Source of the DNA: Oidiodendron maius Zn | Lineage: Eukaryota; Ascomycota; Leotiomycetes; Myxotrichaceae | Assembly: GCA_000827325.1 (NCBI GenBank) | Contig: KN832886.1 | Span: forward strand, 29,452-93,451 | Direction of reading: 5' to 3' | DNA length: 64,000 bases | Shown here: piece by piece, positions 1 through 11,281 of the stretch | Layout: each line of letters begins with the position of its first letter | How positions within the stretch are numbered: the stretch's first letter is position 1 | The notes under the pieces: model-generated | What the model was told of the DNA's origin: nothing | The model's input: only the letters and a program-made list of their open reading frames with translations | Databases searched by the model: none | Made by a program: the position numbers and the translations under genes

Positions 1-327
1 CCAGCCCAGCAGTCACCGTGTCGTGCGTGTGGAAGGCGATTGCAGATCTCCACCAATTTTTCTCCTGCCCCTGAGTCCGTTACGAATGGTCATGCAGGGC
101 CTTGACTCAGGGTCCACACGGCCAAGGCATTCTCAAGAACAGTTCCACAACGGCTCTCTGTCAACGGCAAGGCCCGGACTTTGTCGGGAGCTGGTGGATG
201 ACATATCTAGTGCGACTTCTCCATGTGAACCCACCGTCATCTTCGAATCCTCGATGCGCGGTTCTTGCCTACCGCAACTTTGTCCTAGACAAACGCCCAT
301 TCTCTGTATTATACGTTAATTCCTGTC
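1..327. other. Upstream flank, no supported gene
   Basis: Short overlapping frames occur on both strands, but none has a recognisable domain or splice structure. It is probably the 5' flank of the receptor-like gene that starts at 328. Confidence 0.5.
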
Positions 328-1725
328 ATGACTGTGCCGATTGCTGGTCGCGGGCCGCAAGTCAATGGAGTGGCCGGCTTGTTTCTCGCATTGAGCACCA
401 TTGCAATCGCCTTGCGGTGTTATTGTCGAGCCGTTTTGGTGAAGAGCTTTGGTATCGATGACTGGTTTGCTGTCATCGCATGGGTATGCTTCTTTTCTTC
501 GCGCGCCCCATTCCATTCGTGGCTGATGGATGATGAAAGGTATTGTTCGTCTTCTTCTGCTCCTTCGCCATTACCGGTGTCTTCCACGGCACAGGGCAGC
601 ATGCCGATGCTCTCCCCCCGGCAGAAATACCCGTCGGTCTGAAGGTACGATGTTTGGCATCAAAATATTACATTTCCTTAGCCTAAATGTCGCTTAGTGG
701 TGGTGGGCATGCGAACCCGTCTACGTTCTCTCGAACATGGCCCTCAAATTCAGCATTGGCATTTTTCTTCTGCGAATTGCGGTCGTGAGAACACATAGGG
801 TCATCATCTGGGCGACTATAGCAGTAGTCGAGATCTACGGCGCCTTTTACTTCTTCCTCTTCGTCCTGCAATGTCGGCCGTCAGCCTATTTCTGGACGCA
901 ATATACTGGTGGAAATGGGAAATGCATCAACCCAAAGATCACGGTAGATGCCACTTATGCGTACTCGGCGATCTCTTGTGTCGTGGATTGGACACTCGGT
1001 ATCATCCCTGTATTCATGGTCTGGAATCTGAAGATGAATTCAAGAATGAAACTCTCCGTTGCATTGATCCTCAGCGTTGGCGCCATGTATGTCGCATTTA
1101 CATCCATATGGCCTCATAAGTCTCGACTGACAACTACCAGTGCATCGACAGCAACGATTGTCCGTATCCCGTATGTCAAAGACCTTGCTAATCAAGCCGA
1201 CTTCCTCTATGCCACAACAGACGTGGCACTAGTTAGTCCACCCTCACCGCCACCCATAGTCAGTATTAACCTCTTCTACAGTGGTCAACTTGCGAAACCG
1301 GGATCGGAATAACCGCATCAGCATGTGCAACACTCCGCCCTCTCTTCCGTACCTTCTTCTCCCGCTCACTCACAGGTGGTTCTACTTCACAAAGTAACCA
1401 CACCAACCCCTGGCCCAAGCCCAGAGATCCTTCATCATCCGGCTATATCATGCAGAACTATTCGGGCAAAAAAGGCACGGATGCAGGAGAATTTGGCTTA
1501 AGAGCGGATTTGGGCCACAGTAGGGGGGTTACAACTATTATTGAGAGTGATGGCGATAAGGATTTGGAGTTTGGCAATGGGGATAAAGTGAAGTGGAATA
1601 ATAGCGCGAGTAAGTTAACAGAGGTGAGCAGTGACGAGGAAGGGAAAGAGAGGAAGCAGGCGGGTTGGAGGGTCGGGATAAGGAAGACAACTGTTTCAAC
1701 GCAGACTGCCCAGTTCACTCAATAA
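328..1725 (+). CDS. Rhodopsin-domain (Pth11-like) integral membrane protein
   Basis: Spliced product of about 394 residues. Exons 328-483, 540-644, 698-1086, 1141-1231 and 1282-1725 join in frame with GT-AG introns. The protein starts MTVPIAGRGP and has the usual order of the fungal rhodopsin-domain family: a first helix followed by RCYCRA and DDWFAVIAW, then WWWACEPVYVLSN, a helix with KFSIGIFLLRI, a Cys-bearing loop with GKCIN, a DWTLGIIPVFMVW helix, and the signature RIPYVKDLANQADFLYAT before the last helix. About seven membrane segments are followed by a polar C-terminal tail of about 110 residues. Members are thought to be plasma-membrane sensors; the ligand is unknown. The family assignment is secure, the function is not. 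Confidence 0.9.
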
Positions 1726-2848
1726 TTTTGTCCAAATCAATACTGAACTCCGCCCGTTATTCTACTGCACTGTGTCATTATGCTCGCAGCTTGGTTAGCC
1801 TCCTACATCTCGCTGCATCTTAGGTTCCGCGAGCCGCTAAAACGGAAATATCGCACTGGCATAAGGGACATGATATCTTACTCCAGCAACCTTATTGGCG
1901 CCAAAATATACAGATAGGTGAAAGAGGTCCCAGTGAGATTTAAAATGCTAAAAATTGAGAAGACTTCTAATTGATAGGGACTGTAGGTAATGTCGTTCCG
2001 TTGGAGGAAATATCTGTATCTGTCGCATTCCCATGAATCTATGTGGTAGGAAAAGGCCTACATCATTTTCATAGTAGCACAACTTCGAAATTTAGGCGCC
2101 AAAACTGATCCAAAATATGCTGGATGGTTATGGTAACAGTCGCAATCGTCGGGATTCTTACAACGTAAAGCACCTAACATCTCCACAACTTTGTACCGTT
2201 CCTCCATCATATATGCATTCCTCAGCCTCCAAGGACCGGACTTCTTACTAAAATTTCTTTGGAAACTTGGACTCATGCGGTCTTGGTGTTTTTACAGTGT
2301 AAAATAATTGGATACACGATATTTTGAATAACTGGGGATGCACCACCACCAGCAGCACACCTCGCTTACAGTAAGGTTTCATGGTATTCGGCGCCGCATT
2401 CTTATCACATGGTCCCCCCAAAATAAATAACAGTGCCTTAATATCAACTCGGTAAAATTAGGAGCGAATGCGACATTGATGGCCCCAAGCGAGCCCGACG
2501 ATGACCGGAGTGTAAAATGTAGGCCCGCTGCGTGTTACTACGCCGCAGTATCGTGTTAAACAGTCCCGATGGTCCACAAAGCTGGCTCACTCTAAATGAC
2601 CTATTAGATACCAACCTACTCTGAGGTTGATCGTGAATAGGACTATGTTCGTCTACACTGCACAAAATATATTGATGCAATAGTAGGCTGTATAGCGGTT
2701 TATAATAGATATTGCGCGTAGAGTTTCCTTGAGTCATAAGTCTCTCTCGTCGCTTTCCGTACGAACCCTAAAGGTGTAGGATAAAGTCCAAACCAGTAAT
2801 ATGTACAAAATAAAGTAGGCCAGCTAATACAATCACCGTTAAAAGTTC
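1726..2848. other. Intergenic, nothing recognised
   Basis: AT-rich interval between two genes whose 3' ends face each other. Frames of up to about 97 codons have no family features. No repeats, RNA genes or mobile-element ends were recognised. Confidence 0.5.
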
Positions 2849-3705
2849 TTAATATGCCGAGAAAGTATACTGTACGCCAATTGGCGACAGAGCCGGACCC
2901 CCATTCTCAAGCAAAATAGTGTCTGGATCAGCCACTCCAAAGTACGCATAACGATAAACACAGTCATTGGCATCAAGCCAAGGAATAGCTTGTGAAAGGA
3001 ATGCACTTTGTTGATCCACTGTTCCGTATCCTTCGAACTAGACGGCCGTTAATCAGTATTCTGCCCTTTATCTCGCTGGAAGATAGCACGGACCTCGGTA
3101 AGCCACACTTGTAATCCATTTCCTAAATTGCAGATATCCGTGATCCAGTTCTGTAAATCAGAAAACTGATCATAGTTATTGTACCAATGTACAGGAATAA
3201 AGGTAACGCCGCAGTTGCTATCATTGCATAGCCCCATAAATTCTGTGATCCAGGCTAGGCCGTCGTTGGAAACAGCCGGCGCGCCGAGTTGCGCCCTGCC
3301 AACAAATGGTGTCATATAAGTTAAATAAGCATCGTGTGCCTCCTGAGGAGTTAGGTTTGATTGATCAGATTGTTCCGGTTCATTGAAGGCAAGCAGATGC
3401 CCTGAGCCGCCATCCACAAGCCAGTACGAGGCATCGGAGAACCAGGTGTTGGTATGAGCGCTGTCAGCTCCCCACAACATGGGGACATACTCGCAGAAAC
3501 TCTGTTTGTTGCTGGTAGTTGTGCTATACCAATTATATTGCCAATTCACTTCTGAGGGAGCACCTTCCCAAGTGCCGCCAAATTGCCAGATGGGGATGTC
3601 ATCGTTGGCTGCGAGTCCACGCTTAGGCCAATACGCAGCACTGGGGATAGCCAAAAGACTGCCTACCACAGATGCGGTGCTCAACAACTTATTTGTGAAA
3701 ACCAT
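2849..3705 (-). CDS. Secreted Asl1-like glycosyl hydrolase (GH128 type)
   Basis: Two exons, 3094-3705 and 2849-3037, joined across a 56-base intron (3038-3093) with a CTGATTAAC branch site, give about 266 residues. The N-terminus is a signal peptide (MVFTNKLLSTASVVGSLLAI). Family motifs include LLAFNEPEQ, with the acid/base Glu in NEPE, VHWYNN, VWLTE with the nucleophile-type Glu immediately before the intron, and a closing YAYFG. The family hydrolyses beta-1,3-glucan, outside the cell or in the wall. The unspliced frame runs into a stop within the intron, so the last 62 residues would be lost in an ORF-only reading. Start ATG 3703-3705. Confidence 0.9.
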
Positions 3706-4491
3706 ACTGAAAGATAATTAGAGAATAGAACTGAAGCTCAAGCAGATACAGTCAAAAAATATCCACGGACAAGTAGTCCTTACGTATTGATTTACAAGGC
3801 CGTAGATCTCTTTTGTACGTAAAAAAAGGGGGGCAGGTTCATATTTTATTGGCATCAAACGTTACCTTGACGCAACTTCTTAATAATTTGGCCGAACGGT
3901 GTCAGTCACATAGACCTGCGAGAAACACAGAGGATTCGTCGAGGATACGGCTGTAAGTGATACTGGGCGGCGCAGCCAGCGTGATAAGCTTAACGCTGAA
4001 AGTTCGCACACCGAATATTTGCACCGATTGGATCATGTTGAGCAGGTTCAACGCCATTCACTGTGCCACTTTTAAGCTATGGTCAATGACAAAAATGTTA
4101 CGGTACCATTTAGACATCTTCCATGCACTCCAAGGGGTTTTAGCTAAAAAAGCGCCACCAATCAGCCCATATGAGGCACAGTGTTTCTCTCCGATATTGT
4201 GCCACATACAGTCATCTCCACATGTCTCAGTTAGTTGGATCTATAGTCATAATGTAGACAAGGATCTAAGGGGTTAGGCCTACCGTTCGCCTTAACAGGG
4301 ACCTTAATGTATAGTAATTAATATAATAAGCTTTTTGGTCTAATCGGCCATGTCCGGGACTACGGGAAGAATCCGAGAGGCTTTGCAACCGCATTGCTCC
4401 CATCCATTGTGATCTTGGAGGCGGCGTGTGCGTGTGAACAGCTGACGACCGTGGGACTCTAAGCTTCTGAGAATCTGCTGACCAGCTGGGG
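3706..4491. other. Divergent intergenic region
   Basis: It lies between the start of the GH128 gene (minus) and the secreted protein gene (plus) and so holds both promoters. A 106-codon plus frame at 3957-4277 has no family features and was not called. Confidence 0.5.
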
Positions 4492-4500
4492 TATAAATAG
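4492..4500 (+). promoter_or_regulatory. TATA box of the secreted protein gene
   Basis: TATAAATAG, 116 bases before the ATG at 4616. It predicts transcription starting near 4520-4530, which leaves the upstream ATG at 4504 outside the mRNA. Confidence 0.6.
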
Positions 4501-4615
4501 CAGGTGACGACTTCAACTTTCAGAGGTATACATTATTGCAGCTTCATTAGTTCTGGAATCATTCACCAATCAATCTTCTTGTTCTTTGCAGTAACTTCCA
4601 CTCCTTACAATAAAT

Positions 4616-5428
4616 ATGTTAGGTTCTATCATTTTTGCCCTCGCTGGCCTGTTGGCTACCACAAGTGCCATGCCGACTGCAGAGCCAGCTATCATTGATG
4701 TTCGAGCAGAGACTCCGGACATAGCATCCATCACTTCCGTCGACCCATCATCGTTTACAAGTTATAAGGTAGGAGGCCTTGTGAGACACTCGAGTGCCGA
4801 AAATGACAACCAACTTGCCCGCCGAGATTGTGCCCAGTCCGCCATCTTAACCTGGGGTGATGATGACACAGGCGGGGAAGGCATTTTGATCACAAATGGA
4901 GGCACTGAATACTATGGATTTTATGTGTATGCCAATTCTTGCGATTCGGTTCCGTACAAATACATATGGATCGCCGGCGGAGCCACCGAGTACATTAGCT
5001 TGTATGCGGGCTTTCAGGGCCGCATCACTCGTGGCACAGATGCCATGAACCTGGCTGGCGTACCGCAACTTCTCGGGACTTGGTTTGAGTTTTCTTGGGA
5101 CGGCGCGGGAGTCATCTGGGGAGATGTGTCTCTGATTCGAGGTTGTGATGGAGGCGTTCTTATGTGGTCCACTGATGGGTCTGGCGCGTGGAAAGGATTT
5201 ACGCAGGATATTCTTGCCAATGCTCCTGTTGGCGCTTGGGCAGTGAAGCCCGACGGGACATGGGTTCTCGCACCGACTGAAGGCCCTACGGCGGATGTAA
5301 TCACGCTTAATTACGAACTAAGTGCAGTTGGAGCCGAATATGTTTTTGTCGACGACAGCCATGGAAGTCCCGTCATCAGCTCAAACAATGGGCGCTTTGG
5401 AGTTTATTTTGATCCCGGAACAATATAG
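4616..5428 (+). CDS. Secreted protein of unknown family
   Basis: An intronless frame of 270 residues. It starts with a signal peptide (MLGSIIFALAGLLATTSA), followed by an acidic pro-like stretch and a dibasic site, LARRDC, near residue 70, which suggests Kex2 processing. The mature part is rich in Gly, Trp and Tyr, with short repeated beta-type patterns (YYGFYVYAN, YKYIWIAGG, GTWFEFSWDGAG). Only a few Cys are present. I do not recognise the family. A secreted beta-sandwich effector or wall protein is possible. A TATA box lies 116 bases upstream. The gene sits at the left edge of the UstYa cluster, but nothing ties it to that pathway. Confidence 0.8.
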   Translation: MLGSIIFALAGLLATTSAMPTAEPAIIDVRAETPDIASITSVDPSSFTSYKVGGLVRHSSAENDNQLARRDCAQSAILTWGDDDTGGEGILITNGGTEYYGFYVYANSCDSVPYKYIWIAGGATEYISLYAGFQGRITRGTDAMNLAGVPQLLGTWFEFSWDGAGVIWGDVSLIRGCDGGVLMWSTDGSGAWKGFTQDILANAPVGAWAVKPDGTWVLAPTEGPTADVITLNYELSAVGAEYVFVDDSHGSPVISSNNGRFGVYFDPGTI

Positions 5429-5584
5429 GATAGTCGAAGGTGATTCGCCTGGAAATAAATTTCAATTCTTCAGGTATACTAGCTTATTATACGTTAAATT
5501 ATCTTATTAAGGGAGGTTGGTTAGTACGCAGGTTTGGTGTGTCTTGCGCTGTTTAAAATGATAGCAACATCCTGGTGTGGGTAG

Positions 5585-6150
5585 TTAAATGAGCTGATGA
5601 TGGTGATGACGTTTTCCCCTACCCTTTATGACCTCTTTCGCAACACGCGCCACTTCTGGTTCTTGCTTGGGCTTAGCTGTCTCTAACGTAGGACTCTTGC
5701 GCTTCCGACCACGTTTTCCTTTACCCTCTATAACCTCTTTTGCAGCACGTCGAGGCCTTGTAAACAGACTTGAAGTGAGGCTTGACTTGAAGACCGTGAA
5801 GATTGACTTAGGGGCTGCGAGGTTGGACACCGAGATAATATAGACAGGCTTAAAGATTGTGAAGATTGACTTAGAGGTCGTGAGGGAGAGGTTTGACTTC
5901 TGGCCCAGATCTGTGCCAAGTGCTTTGCAGAATTGATCTCATTTTTTCGTACGTACTCTTGATCTAGAGACAACCTGAGGAAATAAACTGCATTCTCACC
6001 ATTCCTCTCCCGGGTTAGCTGCACACGTAGTGACAAATCTAGATTGTTCACGACTGATCGGTGGCGGTGCCGGGCTGGGAGCTTCCCAAACTCTTTCCAT
6101 AGAAAACTAAGAGGCGGTTCCTTTGGTAATATCATCAAGTGGAAATCCAC
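5585..6150 (-). pseudogene. Decayed frame with basic repeats, possible transposase tail
   Basis: Two overlapping minus frames (6150-5728 and 5830-5585) read as one protein broken by a frameshift. The second carries a tandem basic motif, RRAAKEVIEGKGKRGRKRK followed by ARVAKEVIKGRGKR, with a PKQEPE linker. Such KGKRGRKRK tails are common at the C-terminus of fungal DDE transposases. No catalytic domain is present. The call rests on the motif style only. Short DNA duplications containing 'ttgacttagaggtcgtga'-like units accompany it. Confidence 0.35.
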
Positions 6151-7242
6151 ATGCGGCTGAGAATTCCTGTACTTGAACTCGACTGCAATTGCAAAATCTA
6201 ACTTGGCAGGCTCAAGTTCATCACTCGATAGTACTTCCGCTCCGCGAGGTCAAGAGGAGTCCTCTCGTATATAGCCTGAGGATCCCATCATCCACACAGC
6301 GTCAAGGGGTTAAGTGCCGATGTAACTTACTGTACGATATCAATCCTGCTAAATTTGCACAACGGCGTGTCCAACCAGGGACCGTAAATTTGAAAGACGT
6401 GTTATTGAGAGCCAATGATATCAATACACGTTCTGGACCGTGAAGTCAACTCTCATTCACCTGTTTCGCGATTTGCATTTGCTACGAATGCGCAGCTATT
6501 TTGAAGCGACGGCGACTATCAGAAAGCACCAGCAGCTCATATCATGCTTAAAAATTACGGCTTTTTACTAATTGCAGTAGTCTAGAATAATAGATAGTAG
6601 CTATAAAAGCTTGATAACTTTCCTGTAAATAAGTATACAGGCGTTTATAACCTATTAAAATTATATTCAAGACTAATATAAAGCTGTAAAACAGCAATAA
6701 TCAAGCATAGCGAGGCCTGGGGGTTTGGGGGCTGGCCCCTATATAGTTTAATGCAAGCTTTCTATACGCTGTAAACCAGGTGCTTACGGCCCCTAGTTGA
6801 TCTTACTATCTTCCTAAGTGTTGATGGATGCTGACTAAGGTGGCGAAGGGGTCACTGGCATCCGAATATGGCTTAATTTAGTGGTGATAACATGAACTCA
6901 GTCCCAGGACGTAAGGGATAAGTATTCCGATATTCGGCGCCGAATATCGGAGGAATCACTGAATATTCGGCTATTCAGACGCTCTGTAGCTAGTTGAGTC
7001 AAAATATCAGATGTATTCGATCCTATATGCTTAGTAATTCATTGCTTCAGCCAATCAGAAGAGAATTCTACCAACACTAAGGATACCTTGTTAAATTCAC
7101 GTGATATATTTGCTGGGGCATCGTTACTACCTGAAAGGATACACACGAGTCTTTCAAAGTGCCCATTTATAGTTAAAGATTCTCTTTGCTATCGTTCAAA
7201 GGTATAGTATCAATTTATTGTCAATAATTTTGTCTAGCCATC
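6151..7242. other. AT-rich intergenic region
   Basis: No gene seen. The stretch at about 6540-6780 is strongly AT-rich, with a G-rich patch near 6720. The sequence near 6930-6980 contains clustered copies of ATTCGG. The right part is the promoter of the first UstYa gene. Confidence 0.5.
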
Positions 7243-8357
7243 ATGCACTTTTGGAATTTCTTAAAGGAGAAGAGAGAACACCTCTATGGCTCTCTCCCTA
7301 CAGAAATAACCCCTGAAGGCAAAACATTAGAGAACACCCATTCTTACGTACCTCAGAAGAGAAATATATGGGCTGGTGCAGCTCTACCGTGGACTCTCTG
7401 TGCCATACTTCTCATCACATTAGCAATTGTATCGCACCGAATGGAGTCTTCGGCCGCCAACACAGAGTTAGGGGCTTTCGAATCGGGATTCGTGACTGAG
7501 ATAGGCAAGTCGTGTGCTTATGTCCCAGTATGGAGTAAAGCTAACAGCGATGTAGGACCAGCTCGCGCTGCAATCAAGTTGAAGAAAAAGAGGTTTTACG
7601 GGGGAGAACAAATCGATGGGAATGGAAGCTATTCACTCACTATAAACCCGGATGCGCCGAATTATCTTGCACCGCCAAGTCCAGAGCTCGATGCTCTGTG
7701 GTCCAAGGAAATGTTGCATGGTAAACATTCAGTTGAGCAGTTAAGTCAATACGCATTCTAATGTGATATTTTCTAGATGGAACCCTTGGGTTTGCGATGT
7801 TTTTGCCCGAAGAAATCACGACTTCCGAGATACATACGCAGGAAAAAGATCTCTTCAATGGGAGATACATGGGACAGTATGGCATCCAATCAATGATTTG
7901 TAATTGCGAAGAGTAGCTGATTGGAATCTCAAAGACCGAGTACATCGCATGCTTTGCACTGCCTGGTACGTGATGAGCAATCGGTTGCGATACCCCCTTC
8001 TATTCTGAAATTGTGCTGACAGGAAATATAGAACAGTATCCGGAAGTCACTAGCACGAGAATACTACACAGAGATCCACGATGATCCCGAGAGACCATAC
8101 CACATAAGCCATCGAATGCATATGGGTATGAACTCCCTTCTTTTCGCCCCTGCATTCTAAGTTAATAGTTAACATTGGCTGTGGTTCTAGATCACTGCTT
8201 AGAGAATATTCGCCAACATCTCATTTGTAATTTTGACTTGACTTGGACGCCTAGCACGTGGAGAACTGAAGCAAAGGTTGCGCATGCAGATACAGATCAG
8301 TGGCATGTCTGTAGAGACTTCGAGGCAATTACCAGCTGGATGGATACAAGACATTAA
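7243..8357 (+). CDS. UstYa/DUF3328 family oxidase, copy 1
   Basis: Six exons give 272 residues: 7243-7504, 7556-7720, 7777-7876, 7935-7965, 8032-8125 and 8191-8357. Intron 1 is GC-AG (donor GCAAGT, branch GCTAAC). A membrane helix lies at about residues 42-64, followed by the family block KRFYGGEQIDGNGSY...PDAPNYLAPPSPELDALW. The two HXXHC motifs, HALHC (181-185) and HMDHC (216-220), are the expected copper-binding and catalytic motifs. The tail ends DQWHVCRDFEAI. Introns follow HCL and split the second motif. UstYa proteins oxidise or cyclise peptides in the secretory pathway. The 7877-7934 intron is the least certain join: without it the first motif is out of frame, which would mean a broken gene. 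Confidence 0.78.
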
Positions 8358-8441
8358 AAAACTTTGATCTTTAAGTTTTGATTTTTGGGCGATTGTAATG
8401 TAGTGTTCTACCTCCCGTGTATCATTCAAATTAGACCTCGG

Positions 8442-9563
8442 CTACCGATGCCTCCTCACCCACCCTCCATCTGTTTTTACAATCGCCCTCTTCCAAACAG
8501 CATCAAGCAGTGCTTTCTCGTCCCGACACATATGTTTTGATGGCCAGTCCCTCTCCTTACTGATTAGCAAGCCTTTCGGTTTCTGAATGGTTAAATCTCC
8601 TTTGCATAAAACTAGCTAGACCATGGACAGATAGTTAGCATCCGCTTTCCGGTCCAATACCTTAACTAGCTTTGTAACATGAAAGAACCAAAATGATTAA
8701 AAAGAATTTGAGATGGATGAACGCACCTCTCTCAATAGCTCGACACAGTGGTTTGCGTGATAGATCTCAAATTCCGTCAACCGAGCTTTCTCATCAGTTT
8801 TATTATACGTCACCATTGCATGTTTAAGTATACCCTAGCATCCGTTAACATTTCCAAATCAATATTTACCCTCCCGTTATGTCGAAACCATCGAAATCGA
8901 AGGGGGAAATGAATACTCACAACACAATGCAGCTGGTGTAGCATCCCAATTGTAAAACCCATCTCTCCTGTCCACTCACCTTTATATTTCCCTTCAACCT
9001 TTAAATCCACGCCAGACCATAATCCATAGTGTTCTGGGGTCTCAATAGCAAGGTGATCACTTGGGTAAATGTCATCCCAAGCTGTTCTTCTCGACGAAGC
9101 ATTGAAAGGTTTTCCACGATAGAGGGCTGATGCTTGACCATCATATGGATCGCTGTCTTCAAAAGGTTTGGCAGTCGTGCCGAAAGGTCGGGCGGTGAAT
9201 GGTACTATGAATTGCATCCAAATTAGCAATCAAGCAATTTTAAACATCGAGAGGGAAGAAAGAAGGATATGATGTACTATCGCCGAAAACTTTGCGTGTG
9301 TAAGCATCGTCGTCATGTATATGATTGAAAGTCCAGCTACTGTATGTGTTGAAAACCAACGAAAGCAAAAGAGCGGGGCTAAGGAGAGCAAAGAATATAG
9401 TGAGTTTCCAGGTGAATGATAAAGGTTTCTCATTGTACTGCGGCGATACTGCAGGTTCTCCATCGAATGAGCTCTCGGTGTGGATAAACGTGTTGTCTTC
9501 ATCTGAGGCGGCGACCGGCCAGAATTGGCGACGAAATGAGGACGTGGGTTTTGAGGAGTGCAT
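8442..9563 (-). CDS. UstYa/DUF3328 family oxidase, copy 2
   Basis: Four exons (9278-9563, 8921-9204, 8727-8834, 8442-8615) give 283 residues. A short cytosolic N-terminus is followed by a helix at about 54-73, then VFGDIP, a TAWDDIYP block and two HXXHC motifs: HQLHC (185-189) and HANHC (216-220). The C-terminal tail keeps KHMCRD. Introns are GT-AG; the longest (8616-8726) has a GCTAAC branch site. It differs from copies 1, 4, 5 and 7 in the middle block and belongs to the UstYa subgroup with HANHC and LLRE. It is convergent with copy 1, whose stop lies 84 bases away. Start ATG 9561-9563. Confidence 0.85.
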
Positions 9564-9924
9564 ATTGGAGTAGGTATTGGTGGTGGAGGTTGAGGTTGTT
9601 CATTCCGTATTTGATGGTACGTATACTTGATTCAGTATGAGAAGTAACTGATGCGGCGATACGAGTGAGATAACATGAAACTTGGTCATGACGAAGGTTA
9701 TTTTCAGCATAAGCCGTAAAATGTTTCAAGGAGCAACATGACCCCTTTAAACACCATCACATCGAGCTAAACGTACTTTATCATATTTCTGATGAAGGAC
9801 CTAGAGGACGTTCATTTGAAGTGTTTAGGCATATCAGAAGCAACCAAGTCATGAGAATGGAAATAGGTTTTGTTCTTAAAATTCAATTTCCATTTATGTG
9901 CCTAAAAATAGATTCAATACCACA
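9564..9924. other. Spacer between two minus-strand UstYa genes
   Basis: 361 bases holding the promoter of copy 2 and the 3' flank of copy 3. The small frames are not credible genes. Confidence 0.5.
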
Positions 9925-10653
9925 TCAATGTGCAGTATGAACCTCTCGCTCTCCAATGATACAGTCTAAACGCCACGTTGAGCTATGAAGCTGCGTTCCA
10001 GTCTGCAGCTGAATCTGTGTAATATTCGGGCTGCCCACCCTTCGAAAACAGTGCTCAACATGCTCCACAGACCTCGATTGACTATCCAAAACGTAAGGAC
10101 TCTTTCTCCTCGCCCGTACTTGCTTAGCCCATATGTACGTGCAGTGCTGATAGTGGAAAGTACCGTTGGTGAAAATTATTTTGTAGTTGCCGAGCCTTGC
10201 TTCGGCTTCCGTGAACTGCTTAGTTCCCTCACGATCCCAGAAAAATGCAAAGTTATTTTCTCGCAGGAATTGATCGGAGAGTTCTTGGTCATAGCATGGT
10301 GGGTGTACCCAGCCAGACATCATGAGATCGAAGACGCAGCCATTTTGGCGTGCTTGCTCTGGTGTACGCCCGCATTCGCCCATGCTTGTTGATGTTGGTG
10401 GATGTGGAAAAAACATGGTGCTGATGACAGATCCGAGCCCGAAAATAATGAATAAGACAGCCAGTCCAATCGCGATAGCGGTATACTGCCAAGCTTGAAC
10501 AGAGTGGTGGTGAGTTTGCTCTTCAGGCTTCTCGTAGTCGGTGCCAGATGCGCGAAGGGCATCATCACAATCATGGTCACCTGAGTACCGTGACAAGGAC
10601 TGAGGTGTGCTTTCAGCATCGTCGCCTCCTAAGAATACGTTCCTTTGTTCCAT
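9925..10653 (-). CDS. UstYa-like protein, short class (C-type), copy 3
   Basis: Intronless, 242 residues. A polar N-terminus is followed by a membrane helix (about 57-80) and a lumenal Cys-containing segment: GECGRTPEQARQNGC (C94, C106) and HPPCYDQEL (C120). Two HXXHC motifs follow, HYQHC (167-171) and HVEHC (198-202). This arrangement (EC..A..NGC...PCYD then HC..Y.WK) is a distinct DUF3328-like class, shared in this window with the gene at 15155 and the relic at 29803. The role is presumed oxidative like other UstYa proteins, but this class is poorly characterised. It is divergent from the Cys-rich peptide gene. Confidence 0.85.
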   Translation of the reverse strand: MEQRNVFLGGDDAESTPQSLSRYSGDHDCDDALRASGTDYEKPEEQTHHHSVQAWQYTAIAIGLAVLFIIFGLGSVISTMFFPHPPTSTSMGECGRTPEQARQNGCVFDLMMSGWVHPPCYDQELSDQFLRENNFAFFWDREGTKQFTEAEARLGNYKIIFTNGTFHYQHCTYIWAKQVRARRKSPYVLDSQSRSVEHVEHCFRRVGSPNITQIQLQTGTQLHSSTWRLDCIIGEREVHTAH

Positions 10654-11281
10654 CTGTGAGATCTGTTGGTAGAAGTGGCTATCGTCCTGTGATGGTATAA
10701 ATTAGTTACTGCCGCGGTATATCGTTGGTACGTCCAGTTTCTGATAATACGGCCAAATAGATGAATAGTCTTGCTCAAGAGAAATTGTTAAATAATTCAC
10801 CTGTAGAAGACAAAATGAATACGTGATGGGCGATAGATACGAAAAGAGCCAGAAATCTGGATCAGGCGAGAGGGGAATTGATCTTGATCTCTGATGAACG
10901 TGAGGCCAATAATGTTCAAGTTAGACCCCGACTTAAGCTTGACCGTAAGCAACAGATTCCTGGGAAAGGAATGAGACTGGGAAGGTTACAACGTAAAGCT
11001 GTCTAAGTAATAATTGGGTTGGGGATTCCGAGCCTCTTTTTGCTCGCTTGGCTATTTAATCCCTAGTCCGTAGGATGTTTGAGGTGGGCATGCCCCCGGA
11101 AAGCTCAGCTACGACAAAGGCTACTCTAAATAATGTAAGTTGCCTAAGCAGCTCAAAGGTATAAGAAGCCATCAAGATCTCTTTGAAATAGTTTTATCCA
11201 TTACTATCATCAACAAACAGCTCTACTTCGCTTTTCACACTATCCAAATATCTTCGCTTTCACAGCTATAACTTTCTCAAC
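10654..11281. promoter_or_regulatory. Divergent promoter region, UstYa-like copy 3 and Cys-rich peptide
   Basis: 628 bases between two divergent starts. A TATA-like GGTATAAGAA lies at about 11157-11166, some 115 bases before the peptide ATG. The leader before the ATG is pyrimidine-rich and ends TCAACATG, a good fungal start context. Shared regulation of the two genes is inferred from the geometry. Confidence 0.45.

Noticed and set aside
4504-4698. Upstream 64-codon frame before the secreted protein gene
   Set aside because: Its ATG lies only a few bases after the TATA box and so probably upstream of transcription start. It overlaps the real gene in another frame.
5728-6150. Intact 140-residue protein-coding gene on the minus strand
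   Set aside because: The frame breaks where the basic repeats begin in a different frame; it reads better as a decayed mobile-element gene.
7505-7761. The unspliced frame of UstYa copy 1 as a 172-residue protein
   Set aside because: It lacks both HXXHC motifs and crosses a good GC-AG intron; the spliced model matches the family.
9240-9563. Two separate genes at 9240-9563 and 8810-9229 (minus)
   Set aside because: They are exons 1 and 2 of one UstYa gene joined by a 73-base intron with a GCTAAT branch.
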